NCBI RefSeq assembly: GCF_010435915.1
Contig: NZ_JAAFZH010000020.1
Coordinates: forward strand, 1 to 64,000
Direction: 5' to 3'
DNA from: Spirosoma terrae
GTDB lineage: Bacteria > Bacteroidota > Bacteroidia > Cytophagales > Spirosomataceae
DNA length: 64,000 nucleotides
The notes beneath the pieces are model-generated. The model had not been told where the DNA came from. It worked only from the letters and a program-made list of their open reading frames with translations, and ran no database searches. Positions 43,370 to 52,254 of this stretch are shown piece after piece (position 1 is the stretch's first letter; the number at the start of each line of letters is the position of its first letter). Both the position numbers and the translations under genes were made by a program.

Positions 43370-44950
43370 TCAGTGAGCGGCATCGGCCACGGCTTTAGCC
43401 GTAGCGGCATCCATTTTTTTGCTTTTAAGTAGGAACAGTAGAGGAAATGAAACCACGAAGAACAAACCAGCCAGTCGGAACGTATCCAGATAGGACACCA
43501 TCAATGCCTGTTTGGAGATAATCAAATCCAGATTTTTATACGCACCCGACACCGCATCCAGCGCATTGATTCCTTTAGCGGCTAGTCCCTGGCTCATCAT
43601 ATTCAGTCGTTCGACCAGGGTTGGATCGCCGGGTTGCAGGTTAGCAACCAAATCGCCCCGATGAACCGCCGTCCGCTGCGTTACGTAAGTGTTGGTGATG
43701 GCTACACCAAACGCTCCACCAATCTGACGCATCATGTTAACAATAGCGATACCAGTAGGCAGTTGGCGAGGTTCCAGCGTCGAAACAGATTGGTTAATCA
43801 GTGGTACGTTCACAAAGGCCAGTCCAATACCCCGAATGATTAAGGCGAAAATGAAATCGCCATTCGAGGCATCCATATTATAGGTGGACATGATGAAGCA
43901 AAAGCTCCCGAAAGCAACGTAGCCAAGGGCCACAATCAATCGGGGCGATACGCCTTTGGCCAGCATTCGGCCCGTAATGGCAAACATCGGTAACGTAACC
44001 AACCCGCCGGGAATCAACAACTTACCCGTTTGTGTTGCTGTTAAACCCACAATTCGCTGGGCAAATAGCGGATACAGGAGTACGGATGTAAACAAACCAT
44101 AACCAACAATAACGACCAGAATCGAACCCACTAACAGATTCCGGTTTTTCATGACGCGCAAATCCACCACCGGCTCTTTAGTACCTCGCAGCTCCCACCA
44201 CAGGAAGGCGGGAATAGTAAAGGCCGCCACGGCCGATAACCAGCGAATGGCGCTATCGTCGAACCAGTCGTCAGCTTCGCCCCGTTCCAATACGTACTGC
44301 AGGCTACCGATTCCGAGCGCCAGAAACAGAATTCCGAGCTGATCGATATGAATCGCTTTCCGATTGATACCGATTTCGTCGGGTTTCTTTTCGATAAAGG
44401 TCAGGCTAAGCAGGACAGCGATAATTCCGATGGGCACGTTAATATAGAACATCCAGCTCCAGTGGTAATTATCGATAATATACCCCCCCAGCGTTGGGCC
44501 GAGCGTTGGACCCAGCACGATACCCATACCAAACAGCGCCGATGCCGTAGCACGCTGTGATGGCGGGAACGCGTCGTACATCAATCCCTGTGAGGTCGAC
44601 AACAGGGCCCCTCCGCCCACTCCCTGCAGGAATCGAAAGAAGACCAGTGTCCATAAATCGCTGGCAAATCCACAGCCGTAGGAGGCCAGTGTAAAGAGTA
44701 TGATGGAAGCGATGTAATAATTCTTTCGGCCGAAATACCGCTGCAGAAAGCTCGTCATGGGAATCACGATGACGTTGGCAATAGCATAGGATGTTACGAC
44801 CCACGATACGTCCTCAATGGTGGCGCCCAGATTACCCGCAATGTCGTTCAGGCCGACATTGACAATAGACGTATCAATCAGCTCCATAATGGCAGCCGAT
44901 ACCGCCGTAATCACAACGATCCAGCGGCCAAATGCGCTTTGTTGTGCCAT
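43370..44950 (-). CDS. DHA2-family MFS drug exporter (EmrB type)
   Basis: 526 residues with about 14 transmembrane helices. DHA2 motifs: IMELIDTSIVNVGLNDIAG in helix 1, SWVVTSYAIANVIVIPMTS in helix 2, RFLQGVGGGALLSTSQG and GPTLGPTLGGYIIDNYHWSW (motif C of exporters). It is the inner-membrane drug/proton antiporter, working with the HlyD adaptor upstream and TolC downstream to export toxic compounds. The spacer to the adaptor (44951-45045) contains an imperfect hairpin. Confidence 0.95.
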   Translation of the reverse strand: MAQQSAFGRWIVVITAVSAAIMELIDTSIVNVGLNDIAGNLGATIEDVSWVVTSYAIANVIVIPMTSFLQRYFGRKNYYIASIILFTLASYGCGFASDLWTLVFFRFLQGVGGGALLSTSQGLMYDAFPPSQRATASALFGMGIVLGPTLGPTLGGYIIDNYHWSWMFYINVPIGIIAVLLSLTFIEKKPDEIGINRKAIHIDQLGILFLALGIGSLQYVLERGEADDWFDDSAIRWLSAVAAFTIPAFLWWELRGTKEPVVDLRVMKNRNLLVGSILVVIVGYGLFTSVLLYPLFAQRIVGLTATQTGKLLIPGGLVTLPMFAITGRMLAKGVSPRLIVALGYVAFGSFCFIMSTYNMDASNGDFIFALIIRGIGLAFVNVPLINQSVSTLEPRQLPTGIAIVNMMRQIGGAFGVAITNTYVTQRTAVHRGDLVANLQPGDPTLVERLNMMSQGLAAKGINALDAVSGAYKNLDLIISKQALMVSYLDTFRLAGLFFVVSFPLLFLLKSKKMDAATAKAVADAAH

Positions 44951-44956
44951 AAATCT

Positions 44957-45036
44957 TGGTCATTTATGGTCATTACGTAGTCATATAGAGTCAATACCTG
45001 GTCCATAACGAACGACAAGTAATGACGGTAAATGAC
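44957..45036. repeat. Imperfect inverted repeat inside the efflux operon
   Basis: TGGTCATTTATGGTCATTAC (from 44957) pairs with GTAATGACGGTAAATGACCA (45018-45036) with two mismatches, loop about 42 bases. It lies between the adaptor and EmrB genes and could adjust the amount of the downstream message. Confidence 0.6.
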
Positions 45037-45045
45037 CAGAAATGA

Positions 45046-46164
45046 CTATTGTTTTATCTGCACGTCAGCGTCTACACTCAGGCCCGCGCGCAATTTGTTT
45101 TTGTACTTTTCCGGGTTAAGAATTTCAATCTTAACCGGTACGCGCTGCGTAATTTTCACGAAATTCCCCGATGCATTGTCGGCGGGAAGAAGGGCGAAAC
45201 GTGCTCCCGTTGCATCTGACAGCGAGGCTACGCGACCTTTCACGTCAAGATCAGGATAGGCATCGATCTTGATATCGACAGGCTGACCAACCTGCATACT
45301 TTCGAGCTGAGTTTCTTTGAAGTTCGCCACCACCCAGAATGTTGAATCGGCAACGATCGTAAACAGCGTTTGGCCAGGCTGTACGTATTGACCAGCAATA
45401 ACGTTTTTCTTGCCAATCTTACCGGCAATTGGCGCTGTCATATGCGCATAACCAACTTTCAGCTTCGCATTGTCGATAGCGGCCTGTTTTACTTTGATGA
45501 GCGCTTCAATTTTCTGAATGTTCGCTTTGGCTTTGGCAATACCAGCCTGCGCTACGCTTTCCGACGTTTTAGCCAGATTGATCTGCTCCACATTGGCGGC
45601 ATACTGGCGGCTCTGTACCTCAACATTGTTCTGTGTGTCTTCGAGCTGCTTGCGGGTCAGCGATTGCTCTTTGTATAAGTTCTGATCGCGCTGTAAATCC
45701 TGCTGCGCTTTGTCGCGACGAGCGGCCTGTACCTGCGCGTTCGACTGGGCAACGCGCGCATTCTGCGCTACGTTACGGACATTAGCCTGCGCATTCTGCA
45801 AATCGGCGCGGGCATTTTCCAGATCGGCCAGGGATTGCTGGTAATCGGCTTCAGCCTGAGCCAGTGCTACGTCGTACTCCTGCGGATCAATCGTTACCAA
45901 AGGCTGCCCTTGTTTTACGGTTGCGTAATCGTCTACGTTTACGGACTGGACGTAGCCAGCCACCCGAGCCAGAACGGGGGCAGAATTGCCTTCAATCTGT
46001 GCGTTATCTGTCGATTCGTAGGCCTGGCCGTGCAAATACGCTTTAACACCAAAATAACCGCCCACTAGTAGGACGGCTGCTATAATAATTCGCGGCAAAT
46101 ACGTTTTAATTGCGTTTTTTTCGTCAGTAATTGTTTCCTCTCCGGTTGCCATTATGGTTGCCAT
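45046..46164 (-). CDS. HlyD/EmrA-type periplasmic adaptor
   Basis: 372 residues; a second in-frame Met at residue 5 is also possible. One transmembrane helix near 26-46 (IIIAAVLLVGGYFGVKAYL), then the lipoyl half (APVLARVAGYVQSVNVDDYATVKQGQPLV), a long coiled-coil hairpin (about 100-230, rich in ANVRNVAQNARVAQ and QQDLQRDQNLYKEQ), and VGYAHMTAPIAGKIGKK returning to the beta-barrel. It pairs the DHA2 pump with TolC. It is the first gene of the operon and divergent from marR with shared operator half-sites. Confidence 0.95.
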   Translation of the reverse strand: MATIMATGEETITDEKNAIKTYLPRIIIAAVLLVGGYFGVKAYLHGQAYESTDNAQIEGNSAPVLARVAGYVQSVNVDDYATVKQGQPLVTIDPQEYDVALAQAEADYQQSLADLENARADLQNAQANVRNVAQNARVAQSNAQVQAARRDKAQQDLQRDQNLYKEQSLTRKQLEDTQNNVEVQSRQYAANVEQINLAKTSESVAQAGIAKAKANIQKIEALIKVKQAAIDNAKLKVGYAHMTAPIAGKIGKKNVIAGQYVQPGQTLFTIVADSTFWVVANFKETQLESMQVGQPVDIKIDAYPDLDVKGRVASLSDATGARFALLPADNASGNFVKITQRVPVKIEILNPEKYKNKLRAGLSVDADVQIKQ

Positions 46165-46210
46165 GATAATATGGTTGTACCTGGTACTATAACTTGTACT
46201 ATAATAATAT

Positions 46211-46283
46211 AGTCAACTTTTTTGACTAACGCAACAAAAGTAAACCGGGTTGACTATAAAGTCAAGCAAGTTGACTATATTTG
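46211..46283. promoter_or_regulatory. MarR operators and marR promoter
   Basis: Five hexamer half-sites: AGTCAA 46211, TTGACT 46222, TTGACT 46250, AGTCAA 46260, TTGACT 46271. They form AGTCAA-N5-TTGACT and TTGACT-N4-AGTCAA plus an extra half. The marR promoter is TTG at 46250-46252 and TATATTTG at 46276-46283 (exact -7, 23-base spacer), so half-sites sit directly on the -33 and -7 elements. The pair nearest 46211 covers the adaptor's upstream region. Confidence 0.75.
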
Positions 46284-46336
46284 TACAAAAATTAATCTCG
46301 ATTCGTTTCAGCTTTTTTTAAGTAGCGTAAATAATC

Positions 46337-46828
46337 GTGGAAACAGATAAAAAATCATTTGATTATAAAAAGTTATCGGCTTTTCGGGAGCGGGCCTTTG
46401 GTCGGCTAATGGGCCGTCTGAAACGCCATATCGATTCAATTATCGAACCCCGTCTGCATGCGATGGGCTTTACCGATTTCAAATTGAGTTATATGGGGTT
46501 TCTGGCCAATCTAACCCCCGACGGTATCACGAATAACGAACTAGCACGGCGTGCCTGCGTTACCAAGCAGGCCATGAGCAAAGTAGTTAACCTGTTGGAA
46601 CGTGAGGGTTATATCCGTACAGAAAAAAACCTCAGTGATTCGCGCTCTAGTGTTATTTATCTTAGCGAACGAGGCATGGAGCTGTTAAAAGCCGTGTATG
46701 AGTGCATGCAGGATGTCCATCAGCAGTTTGTAGGGGTTGTAGGAAAGGAGAAATGGGAACAAATGCTGGACACAATGGTTGTTTTAGTGCAGCATATCGA
46801 CCAAAACGGCGACCAGCAACAGCCATGA
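46337..46828 (+). CDS. MarR-family transcriptional regulator
   Basis: 163 residues from GTG 46337 (METDKKSFDYKK). The winged helix-turn-helix is clear: GITNNELARRACVTKQAMSKVVNLLEREGYI and the wing TEKNLSDSRSSVIYLSERG. It should bind the TTGACT/AGTCAA sites next to it and repress both itself and the divergent EmrAB-TolC operon until a ligand binds. Its stop overlaps the start of the dehydrogenase gene (ATGA), so the dehydrogenase is under the same control. Confidence 0.93.
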   Translation: METDKKSFDYKKLSAFRERAFGRLMGRLKRHIDSIIEPRLHAMGFTDFKLSYMGFLANLTPDGITNNELARRACVTKQAMSKVVNLLEREGYIRTEKNLSDSRSSVIYLSERGMELLKAVYECMQDVHQQFVGVVGKEKWEQMLDTMVVLVQHIDQNGDQQQP

Positions 46829-48189
46829 CTTTCTCATCCATCAATCCATACAACCAACGGAAATTAAAAACATACCGCACCGATAGCCTTGCTACTATTG
46901 AGCGGAAGTTAAAACAAGCCGACCGGGCCTTTGCCGACTGGTCGGCTTTGTCGTTACGGGATCGAACGAATTTCTTACGTAGCGTTGGTACGTATCTGCA
47001 GGTTCACAAGCAACGCTACGGCGAACTGATTACGGCCGAGATGGGTAAAACGCTGGCCGAAGCGATATCGGAAGTAGAAAAATGTGCCGCTACGTGTCAG
47101 TTTTATGCCGATCACGCCGAAGCATTTCTAGCCGACCAGCCAATCGAATCAGACGCGGCCCATAGCTACGTTACCTATCAGCCGTTGGGCGCCGTATTGG
47201 CGATCATGCCGTGGAACTTTCCGTTCTGGCAAGCCATGCGTTTTGCCATTCCGGGGCTGATTGCCGGTAATGTCGGCCTACTGAAACATGCCCCCAACGT
47301 TTCGGGCTGTGCCCTGGCAATCGAAGAAGTATTTCGGGAAGCGGGATTACCAGACGGCGTTTTCCAAACCTTGCTGGTCGATGTACCAATGGTCGAAACG
47401 CTGCTGAAAGATCGACGCGTGAAAGCCGTTACGTTGACAGGGAGCGGACGGGCTGGCGCATCAGTTGCGGCCATTGCCGGTAGTCAAATCAAGAAATCGG
47501 TGCTGGAGTTAGGCGGGTCCGATGCGTTGATTGTTCTGGCCGATGCTGATCTGGAAAAAGCCGCCACTATTGCCGTTAAATCACGTATGCAGAATGCAGG
47601 CCAGAGCTGTATTGCAGCCAAGCGATTCATTGTTGAAAAGGCGGCTAAAAATCAGTTCACCGAGCTTGTGCTCCATAACATCCAGAAAATCAGGCAAGGT
47701 GATCCAATGGATAGTGCCACCACAATGGGTCCGATGGCTCGGCTCGATCTGGCCGACACTATTGAGCGTCAGTGCCGGGAAACAGTTGCCAAGGGAGCCA
47801 GGCTATTAACGAATACCATAATACGGTCGGGCTGTAATGTTGAGCCTATCCTGCTGGATAAAGTAAAACCCGGTATGGCTGCTTTTGACGAAGAAACGTT
47901 TGGGCCATTGGCCGTACTGATCGATGCCAAAGACGAAGCCGATGCCATACGGTTAGCGAACCAGTCTGATTTTGGGCTCGGGGCGGCTGTATGGACTCAG
48001 GATGCGGAAAAAGCAGAGCAACTGGCCCGACAGATTCAGGCAGGATCGGTTTTTGTGAATGGCCTGATGCGTTCAGACGCCCGGGTTCCCTTTGGAGGCA
48101 TCAAAACATCGGGCTTCGGTCGGGAATTATCCGAAGCAGGTATCAGGGAGTTCGTGAATGTAAAAACGATCTGGGTCGAAAAATCCTAA
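46825..48189 (+). CDS. Succinate-semialdehyde dehydrogenase-like aldehyde dehydrogenase
   Basis: 454 residues from ATG 46825, which overlaps the marR stop by four bases; a 41-codon longer frame inside marR is not used. ALDH motifs: IMPWNFPFWQAMRFAIP, TLTGSGRAGASVA, LELGGSDAL (catalytic Glu 228), NAGQSCIAAKRF (catalytic Cys 262) and EETFGPLAVL. The short N-terminus and motif set match the Sad/GabD group that oxidises succinate semialdehyde with NAD(P)+. Coupling to an efflux regulator suggests detoxification of an aldehyde that is also the MarR ligand or arises with it; this is inference. Confidence 0.92.
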   Translation: MTFSSINPYNQRKLKTYRTDSLATIERKLKQADRAFADWSALSLRDRTNFLRSVGTYLQVHKQRYGELITAEMGKTLAEAISEVEKCAATCQFYADHAEAFLADQPIESDAAHSYVTYQPLGAVLAIMPWNFPFWQAMRFAIPGLIAGNVGLLKHAPNVSGCALAIEEVFREAGLPDGVFQTLLVDVPMVETLLKDRRVKAVTLTGSGRAGASVAAIAGSQIKKSVLELGGSDALIVLADADLEKAATIAVKSRMQNAGQSCIAAKRFIVEKAAKNQFTELVLHNIQKIRQGDPMDSATTMGPMARLDLADTIERQCRETVAKGARLLTNTIIRSGCNVEPILLDKVKPGMAAFDEETFGPLAVLIDAKDEADAIRLANQSDFGLGAAVWTQDAEKAEQLARQIQAGSVFVNGLMRSDARVPFGGIKTSGFGRELSEAGIREFVNVKTIWVEKS

Positions 48190-48305
48190 AAGTAAACTGA
48201 GCATACTATGTCCAGACAGCCCTACAGGACTTTGTGGAGCAATACGTTGTTGTATGGTTTATAATCAGTTGCCTTCACCGCAGAGAAGGAAGCCAGCTAG
48301 ATAGG

Positions 48306-48899
48306 TTATTCTGAATCCCTTACCGAGGCCAGGCTGTATAAATAATTCCGAAATTCATCCGTATCATAGTTGGCAAGTCCCTCGATCCGCTGGGCAATTT
48401 GCCCGTCAGGCGTCAGAATAAATGTTGTTGGGACAACCTCGGCAGCAAAAGCAGCCGGCATTGGGCCAGCGGGCATGTAGACAGGAAATGTAAAGCCTTT
48501 TTGCTGCACAAAGTCGGGTACTTTCTGCGCTTCTTTATCAATAGAAAGCATCACAAAAGCCACCTTACTTTTATCCACTGACTGATACAGATTCTCAATA
48601 GCAGGCATCTCTGCCCGGCAGGGTGGACACCAGGTTGCCCACTGATTAAAAAACACTACTTTGCCTTTCAGGTCGCTCAACTGAATGGTTTTCCCCTCCA
48701 ACGTGCGAAGCGTAAGCGAATAGCTTCCTGACGTCTGACTTATCGGCTCCGTTTTTGTTGGTGCATCCTTTAGGCCTGTTTTGAGTAGCAGTTGTTGCAT
48801 ACCGCCCATAACTGACTTCCCGGCGTCGGTGAAGAAAAGAAAGAGGAGAAATACTACTAATAAACCATTCTGAAGCCACTGCTTCTGCTTTTCACTCAT
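48306..48899 (-). CDS. TlpA-like membrane-anchored thioredoxin
   Basis: 197 residues. One N-terminal helix (about 10-26, LLVVFLLFLFFTDAG) anchors it, followed by a TlpA/ResA-type redoxin fold: TIQLSDLKGKVVFFNQWATW, active site CPPC (WCPPCRAEMPAI), and the cis-Pro region AAEVVPTTFILTPDG. It reduces periplasmic disulfides, perhaps for cytochrome c maturation or protection. It converges on the dehydrogenase gene. Confidence 0.92.
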   Translation of the reverse strand: MSEKQKQWLQNGLLVVFLLFLFFTDAGKSVMGGMQQLLLKTGLKDAPTKTEPISQTSGSYSLTLRTLEGKTIQLSDLKGKVVFFNQWATWCPPCRAEMPAIENLYQSVDKSKVAFVMLSIDKEAQKVPDFVQQKGFTFPVYMPAGPMPAAFAAEVVPTTFILTPDGQIAQRIEGLANYDTDEFRNYLYSLASVRDSE

Positions 48900-49488
48900 T
48901 ATACCGCTACGTTAACTACTCCATCGCAAACCGTTCTGATTGGAAGTACAAAAAATACAGTTTGTAAAGTTCGCGTCTATACAGGTTAAGATCGATTCGA
49001 AACTCGCGCCTGACTCAGCGTCTGAATCGCTTGCTCAGCCTTTTTTGTACACGTTGTAGCCAGCGTGGCCAATGGACTACCGTCGCAGCCTGAGTCGATA
49101 CGGTGCTAATTTCTTCCCCCAGATTAGCCTTGATAGCACTGGATTTGCTATATATAGGGTTCTTCTTCCAAATGGGCGAAAATTTACGGTTTCAAACGGA
49201 AATTATAGTTATTACTAATTTATAAAATCAACCTACTTACATCAAAGTAAATACTTCATTTTTAGACTTTCCCTAAAGCTACTAATCTGGCTTACCAGAA
49301 CTATCGGCATAGCTCCCGATAAGTACCGCTCATTGGCTAAATAATCAAATTTATCTAGTAAGCACCCAATCCAAAGAACGAAACGCAATCTACCCCTAGA
49401 AGCTTAGTGAAGGGCACTGGCCCGATAACAATGGCAGTTTATCCAGCCAGCTATTGATTTGATTTTTGATTCATAACAGGCGTGTTTA
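48900..49488. other. 589-bp intergenic region, no gene supported
   Basis: Lies upstream of the TlpA gene and downstream of the flavoprotein gene, both minus. The minus strand has an open stretch without a Met (about 49020-49190, ending RWLQRVQKRLSKRFRR) that may be a decayed gene end. No promoter consensus or hairpin stood out. Confidence 0.45.
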
Positions 49489-50628
49489 TCAAAAAAAGTT
49501 ACTGCTGGTAGATCGTATTACGGCCTGGGCCAAAGCTGGGAACTGGTTCATCGTGTTAAGAAATAAATCAGTAGATCGACCACTGCCCGTAAATCGCTGC
49601 ACGATTCGGCCGGTCATCAATCGGGTTGAGAAGGAACGTTGCCACTGCCGGGCGTAGCGTTGCTCCATCTGTTGTCGAGTGGATTGGCTCCTTAAAAAAG
49701 CCTGAACGTGTTGAAAAGCTATCAAGCCTGAATGCATCGCCATACTCATACCGTTTCCACAAAGGGGTGTAATTAGTCCTGCCGAATCGCCTACCATGAG
49801 CATGTGGTTTTCAACCTGCGTTTTCGGCTGGAAACTCACCTGGGCGATCACCAACGGCTGTTTATACAGAAACTGAGCGTTGGAAAATAACTCTTTTAGA
49901 TAGGGATTGCAGCACAGACTTTCGCGTTCCATTTGCCCAATATCATTCTGGTGTTTATTCAGGTTGGCCGCCGTTGTCAAATAACACAGACAGCTTTTTC
50001 CGTCCTCGATTCGGGAAATGCCGCAATACCCATCTGGAAAATTGTGCAGGGCAATTACCGGCTCCGGATGAGGAAATTTAATATGGTATTTTACGCCAAT
50101 GTAATTTGTTGATGCGTTGCCATTTCGTTGAAGAAACGACCGATTCCACTTACTATCCAGGTTACTCCGTTTGCCATAGCTCCCTACTGCTAATCGGGAA
50201 ACGAACTCGCCTAAGGGGGTAGATATGACAAATTGATCATTCTGAAACTGTACGTCCTGCACCTTAGTACCGGTATACACGACAACGCCTTTCTGTAGGG
50301 CAAGCTGATACAGTCGATGATCGAGTTCATAACGACTGATGCCAAATCCACCTTTGGGTAACGGAAAGGTATACCGTTGTCCGTTAACCGACGATACCTG
50401 CAACGTACTGATCGAAGGCAGATTTAACTCGGTGACAGATAGACCAAGACGCTCTAAAAACGGCTTGCTTTCGTTGCTGATATACTCTCCGCAAACCTTG
50501 TGAAACGGGTACTGTTTTTTTTCGAACAAAACGACCCGGTCACCAGCCTGCGCACACTGAATAGCAAGGGTAAGTCCTGCCAATCCACCTCCGATAATCG
50601 CTAAGTCGTAGTTGACTGAATCAGCCAT
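49489..50628 (-). CDS. FAD-dependent oxidoreductase of the polyketide locus
   Basis: 379 residues. Rossmann FAD-binding start DLAIIGGGLAGLTLAIQCAQAG, then FEKKQYPFHKVCGEYIS (the pattern of geranylgeranyl-reductase and phenol-hydroxylase-like flavoproteins), a second FAD motif LMVGDSAGLITPLCGNGMSM, and a helical C-terminus. It could hydroxylate or reduce an aromatic or isoprenoid lipid. It is the last gene of the operon and overlaps the methyltransferase gene by eight bases, which supports co-function on the same product. In srsABC-type loci a flavoprotein oxidises a type III polyketide resorcinol to a quinone; that role here is inferred. Confidence 0.88.
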   Translation of the reverse strand: MADSVNYDLAIIGGGLAGLTLAIQCAQAGDRVVLFEKKQYPFHKVCGEYISNESKPFLERLGLSVTELNLPSISTLQVSSVNGQRYTFPLPKGGFGISRYELDHRLYQLALQKGVVVYTGTKVQDVQFQNDQFVISTPLGEFVSRLAVGSYGKRSNLDSKWNRSFLQRNGNASTNYIGVKYHIKFPHPEPVIALHNFPDGYCGISRIEDGKSCLCYLTTAANLNKHQNDIGQMERESLCCNPYLKELFSNAQFLYKQPLVIAQVSFQPKTQVENHMLMVGDSAGLITPLCGNGMSMAMHSGLIAFQHVQAFLRSQSTRQQMEQRYARQWQRSFSTRLMTGRIVQRFTGSGRSTDLFLNTMNQFPALAQAVIRSTSSNFF

Positions 50629-51316
50629 GCTGATAGGTGATTAGGTGACGAAATGCCCAACGGGGCTGAATCGCATAGCCTGTTATGGACGCGCTGGATA
50701 GAAGCTGTTGCCACTCATGTTTAACAAATCCCCGTGCTACGCTGATGGGCGCATCGTTTTTAACCAGGTACGACCGTGAGAAAAGCCGGGTAAGCAGTCG
50801 GATGGCATAATACGCGAAGGGATGCCGGTGCAGGTCGTTGATGAAAAACCCCAGTCGGGCAGTCTGGTGCATCCACCGTAATTGGCTCACTAATTCGTCA
50901 TCAGTGAAATGATGACAGAATAAACTGGAGAAAATAATATCGGGTGGATGATCAAAAACAACCGTCCGATAATCGCTGGTTATCCAGCTAGTCGTCGACT
51001 CCAGGAGTGTTCGGGTCCGGGCAAACGCGATGCAGTGTGGATTGATATCGATCCCGGTAAACGTTACGTGTATCGAATGCGTTTTGCACCAACTGAGCAG
51101 CACCAGTAAATTATCGCCACCACCCGAGCCAATTTCGCAGATATGCAGACGTTTACGATTGCCTAGCAGCGTTTTGAATCCTTTCAGCGTGGTACGATGC
51201 CCGCCAAGCAGATGATTGACCCGGTTCAGTTCCAGCATATTCTGGCTGATGTCGGCAAAAGGAATGGCATCACTATCCAGCAACTCTTTTTGGGTAGATC
51301 TGACTTGTAAGTTCAT
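50621..51316 (-). CDS. SAM-dependent methyltransferase of the polyketide locus
   Basis: 231 residues from ATG 51316 (MNLQVRSTQKELLD); the longer open frame covers the end of the UbiA gene and is rejected. SAM-binding motif I is ICEIGSGGGDNLLVLL, followed by FTGIDINPHCIAFART (acidic residue after strand 2) and DIIFSSLFCHHF (motif for the class I fold). The C-terminus is short. It resembles the O- or C-methyltransferases seen with type III polyketide synthases. It starts 26 bases after the UbiA stop and overlaps the flavoprotein gene. Confidence 0.88.
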   Translation of the reverse strand: MNLQVRSTQKELLDSDAIPFADISQNMLELNRVNHLLGGHRTTLKGFKTLLGNRKRLHICEIGSGGGDNLLVLLSWCKTHSIHVTFTGIDINPHCIAFARTRTLLESTTSWITSDYRTVVFDHPPDIIFSSLFCHHFTDDELVSQLRWMHQTARLGFFINDLHRHPFAYYAIRLLTRLFSRSYLVKNDAPISVARGFVKHEWQQLLSSASITGYAIQPRWAFRHLITYQHG

Positions 51317-51342
51317 GTCTATGAGTGGCTTACGTTTTTCTA

Positions 51343-52254
51343 CTAAATACCCTTTTCTGCCACCAGCCAGTAAACAATAAAAAACAGGTTGAGCCCGACA
51401 CCAGCCAGCAACGTCATCCGCATGGCCGATTGATAATTGGCCAGGTGCGGTTTTCGGTAAACCCGACTGTACCAGATCACAAAAAACAGGGTGGCTGGAA
51501 ACAGACAAAGCTGTAAACAATAGAAAGGCGTTTGTCCTCGAAAGAAGAAGTAAAAACCTGCCGTAGCCAGCATGAAAATCACCCCCGTACACCAGAACGT
51601 ACCACGAACCCCCAGCCAGCGACTCATCGTTAAATCGCCCCGCCGACCGTCTTCGGCGTGTTGATAGACCTGCGTGATCGGATAAATAGCCAGAATATTT
51701 AACGTACAAAGTCCAGCCGCCAGCCATAAATCGGATTGAACCAACGTAGTGACAGCAACCTGATTTATGGCCTGATACGTAGCTAGATACGTTAACGCCC
51801 CTTGGCACGTACCGACAATCAGCCAGCTTAGGACCGGGTATTTTTTCAGTCGAATTCCGTCGTAACTATAGGCTTTGGATAGCAGACCGTATACGAGCAG
51901 ATACGCCACAAACGGCCAGCCAACCCAGGCACCCAACAGTAACGCCAGAACATCGAGCCCCCAGGCAACCCCCCACAGCGTTCGGTCGACGGGGGGCGGA
52001 GAGGCCAGCAGTCCAATGCTCTCTTCGTCCTTGTCGTAATAGCTATTATAGGCGTGGCTTGCCGGATACAGCAATAGGTGAATGATGGCGAAAACAACCC
52101 AGGTTCGGGCTTGATCTGGATGGGGCGACTGGCTCAGCGCAAACCAGAAAACGGGCATCAGAAAAAAGGAGAACGGTACCCGCAAGTGCAGCCAGATGGC
52201 TCGCAGGCTCATAGTCGACGGCATTTTCGGGCGAATCACTGCGGGCGTTTCCAT
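51343..52254 (-). CDS. UbiA-family prenyltransferase
   Basis: 303 residues, about eight transmembrane helices. The first Asp-rich motif is NSYYDKDEESIG (near residue 68), which binds the prenyl diphosphate through magnesium, and a second acidic loop is VYQHAEDGRRGD (near 203). The family attaches isoprenoid chains to aromatic rings in quinone and lipid synthesis. Its ATG overlaps the msrA stop (TAATG), so translation is coupled. The aromatic acceptor is probably the product of the type III polyketide synthase upstream; this is inferred. Confidence 0.88.
   Translation of the reverse strand: METPAVIRPKMPSTMSLRAIWLHLRVPFSFFLMPVFWFALSQSPHPDQARTWVVFAIIHLLLYPASHAYNSYYDKDEESIGLLASPPPVDRTLWGVAWGLDVLALLLGAWVGWPFVAYLLVYGLLSKAYSYDGIRLKKYPVLSWLIVGTCQGALTYLATYQAINQVAVTTLVQSDLWLAAGLCTLNILAIYPITQVYQHAEDGRRGDLTMSRWLGVRGTFWCTGVIFMLATAGFYFFFRGQTPFYCLQLCLFPATLFFVIWYSRVYRKPHLANYQSAMRMTLLAGVGLNLFFIVYWLVAEKGI

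Noticed and set aside
48960..49190. Open minus-strand stretch ending RWLQRVQKRLSKRFRR
   Set aside because: No Met and a stop upstream within about 60 codons; no family recognised. At most a gene remnant.
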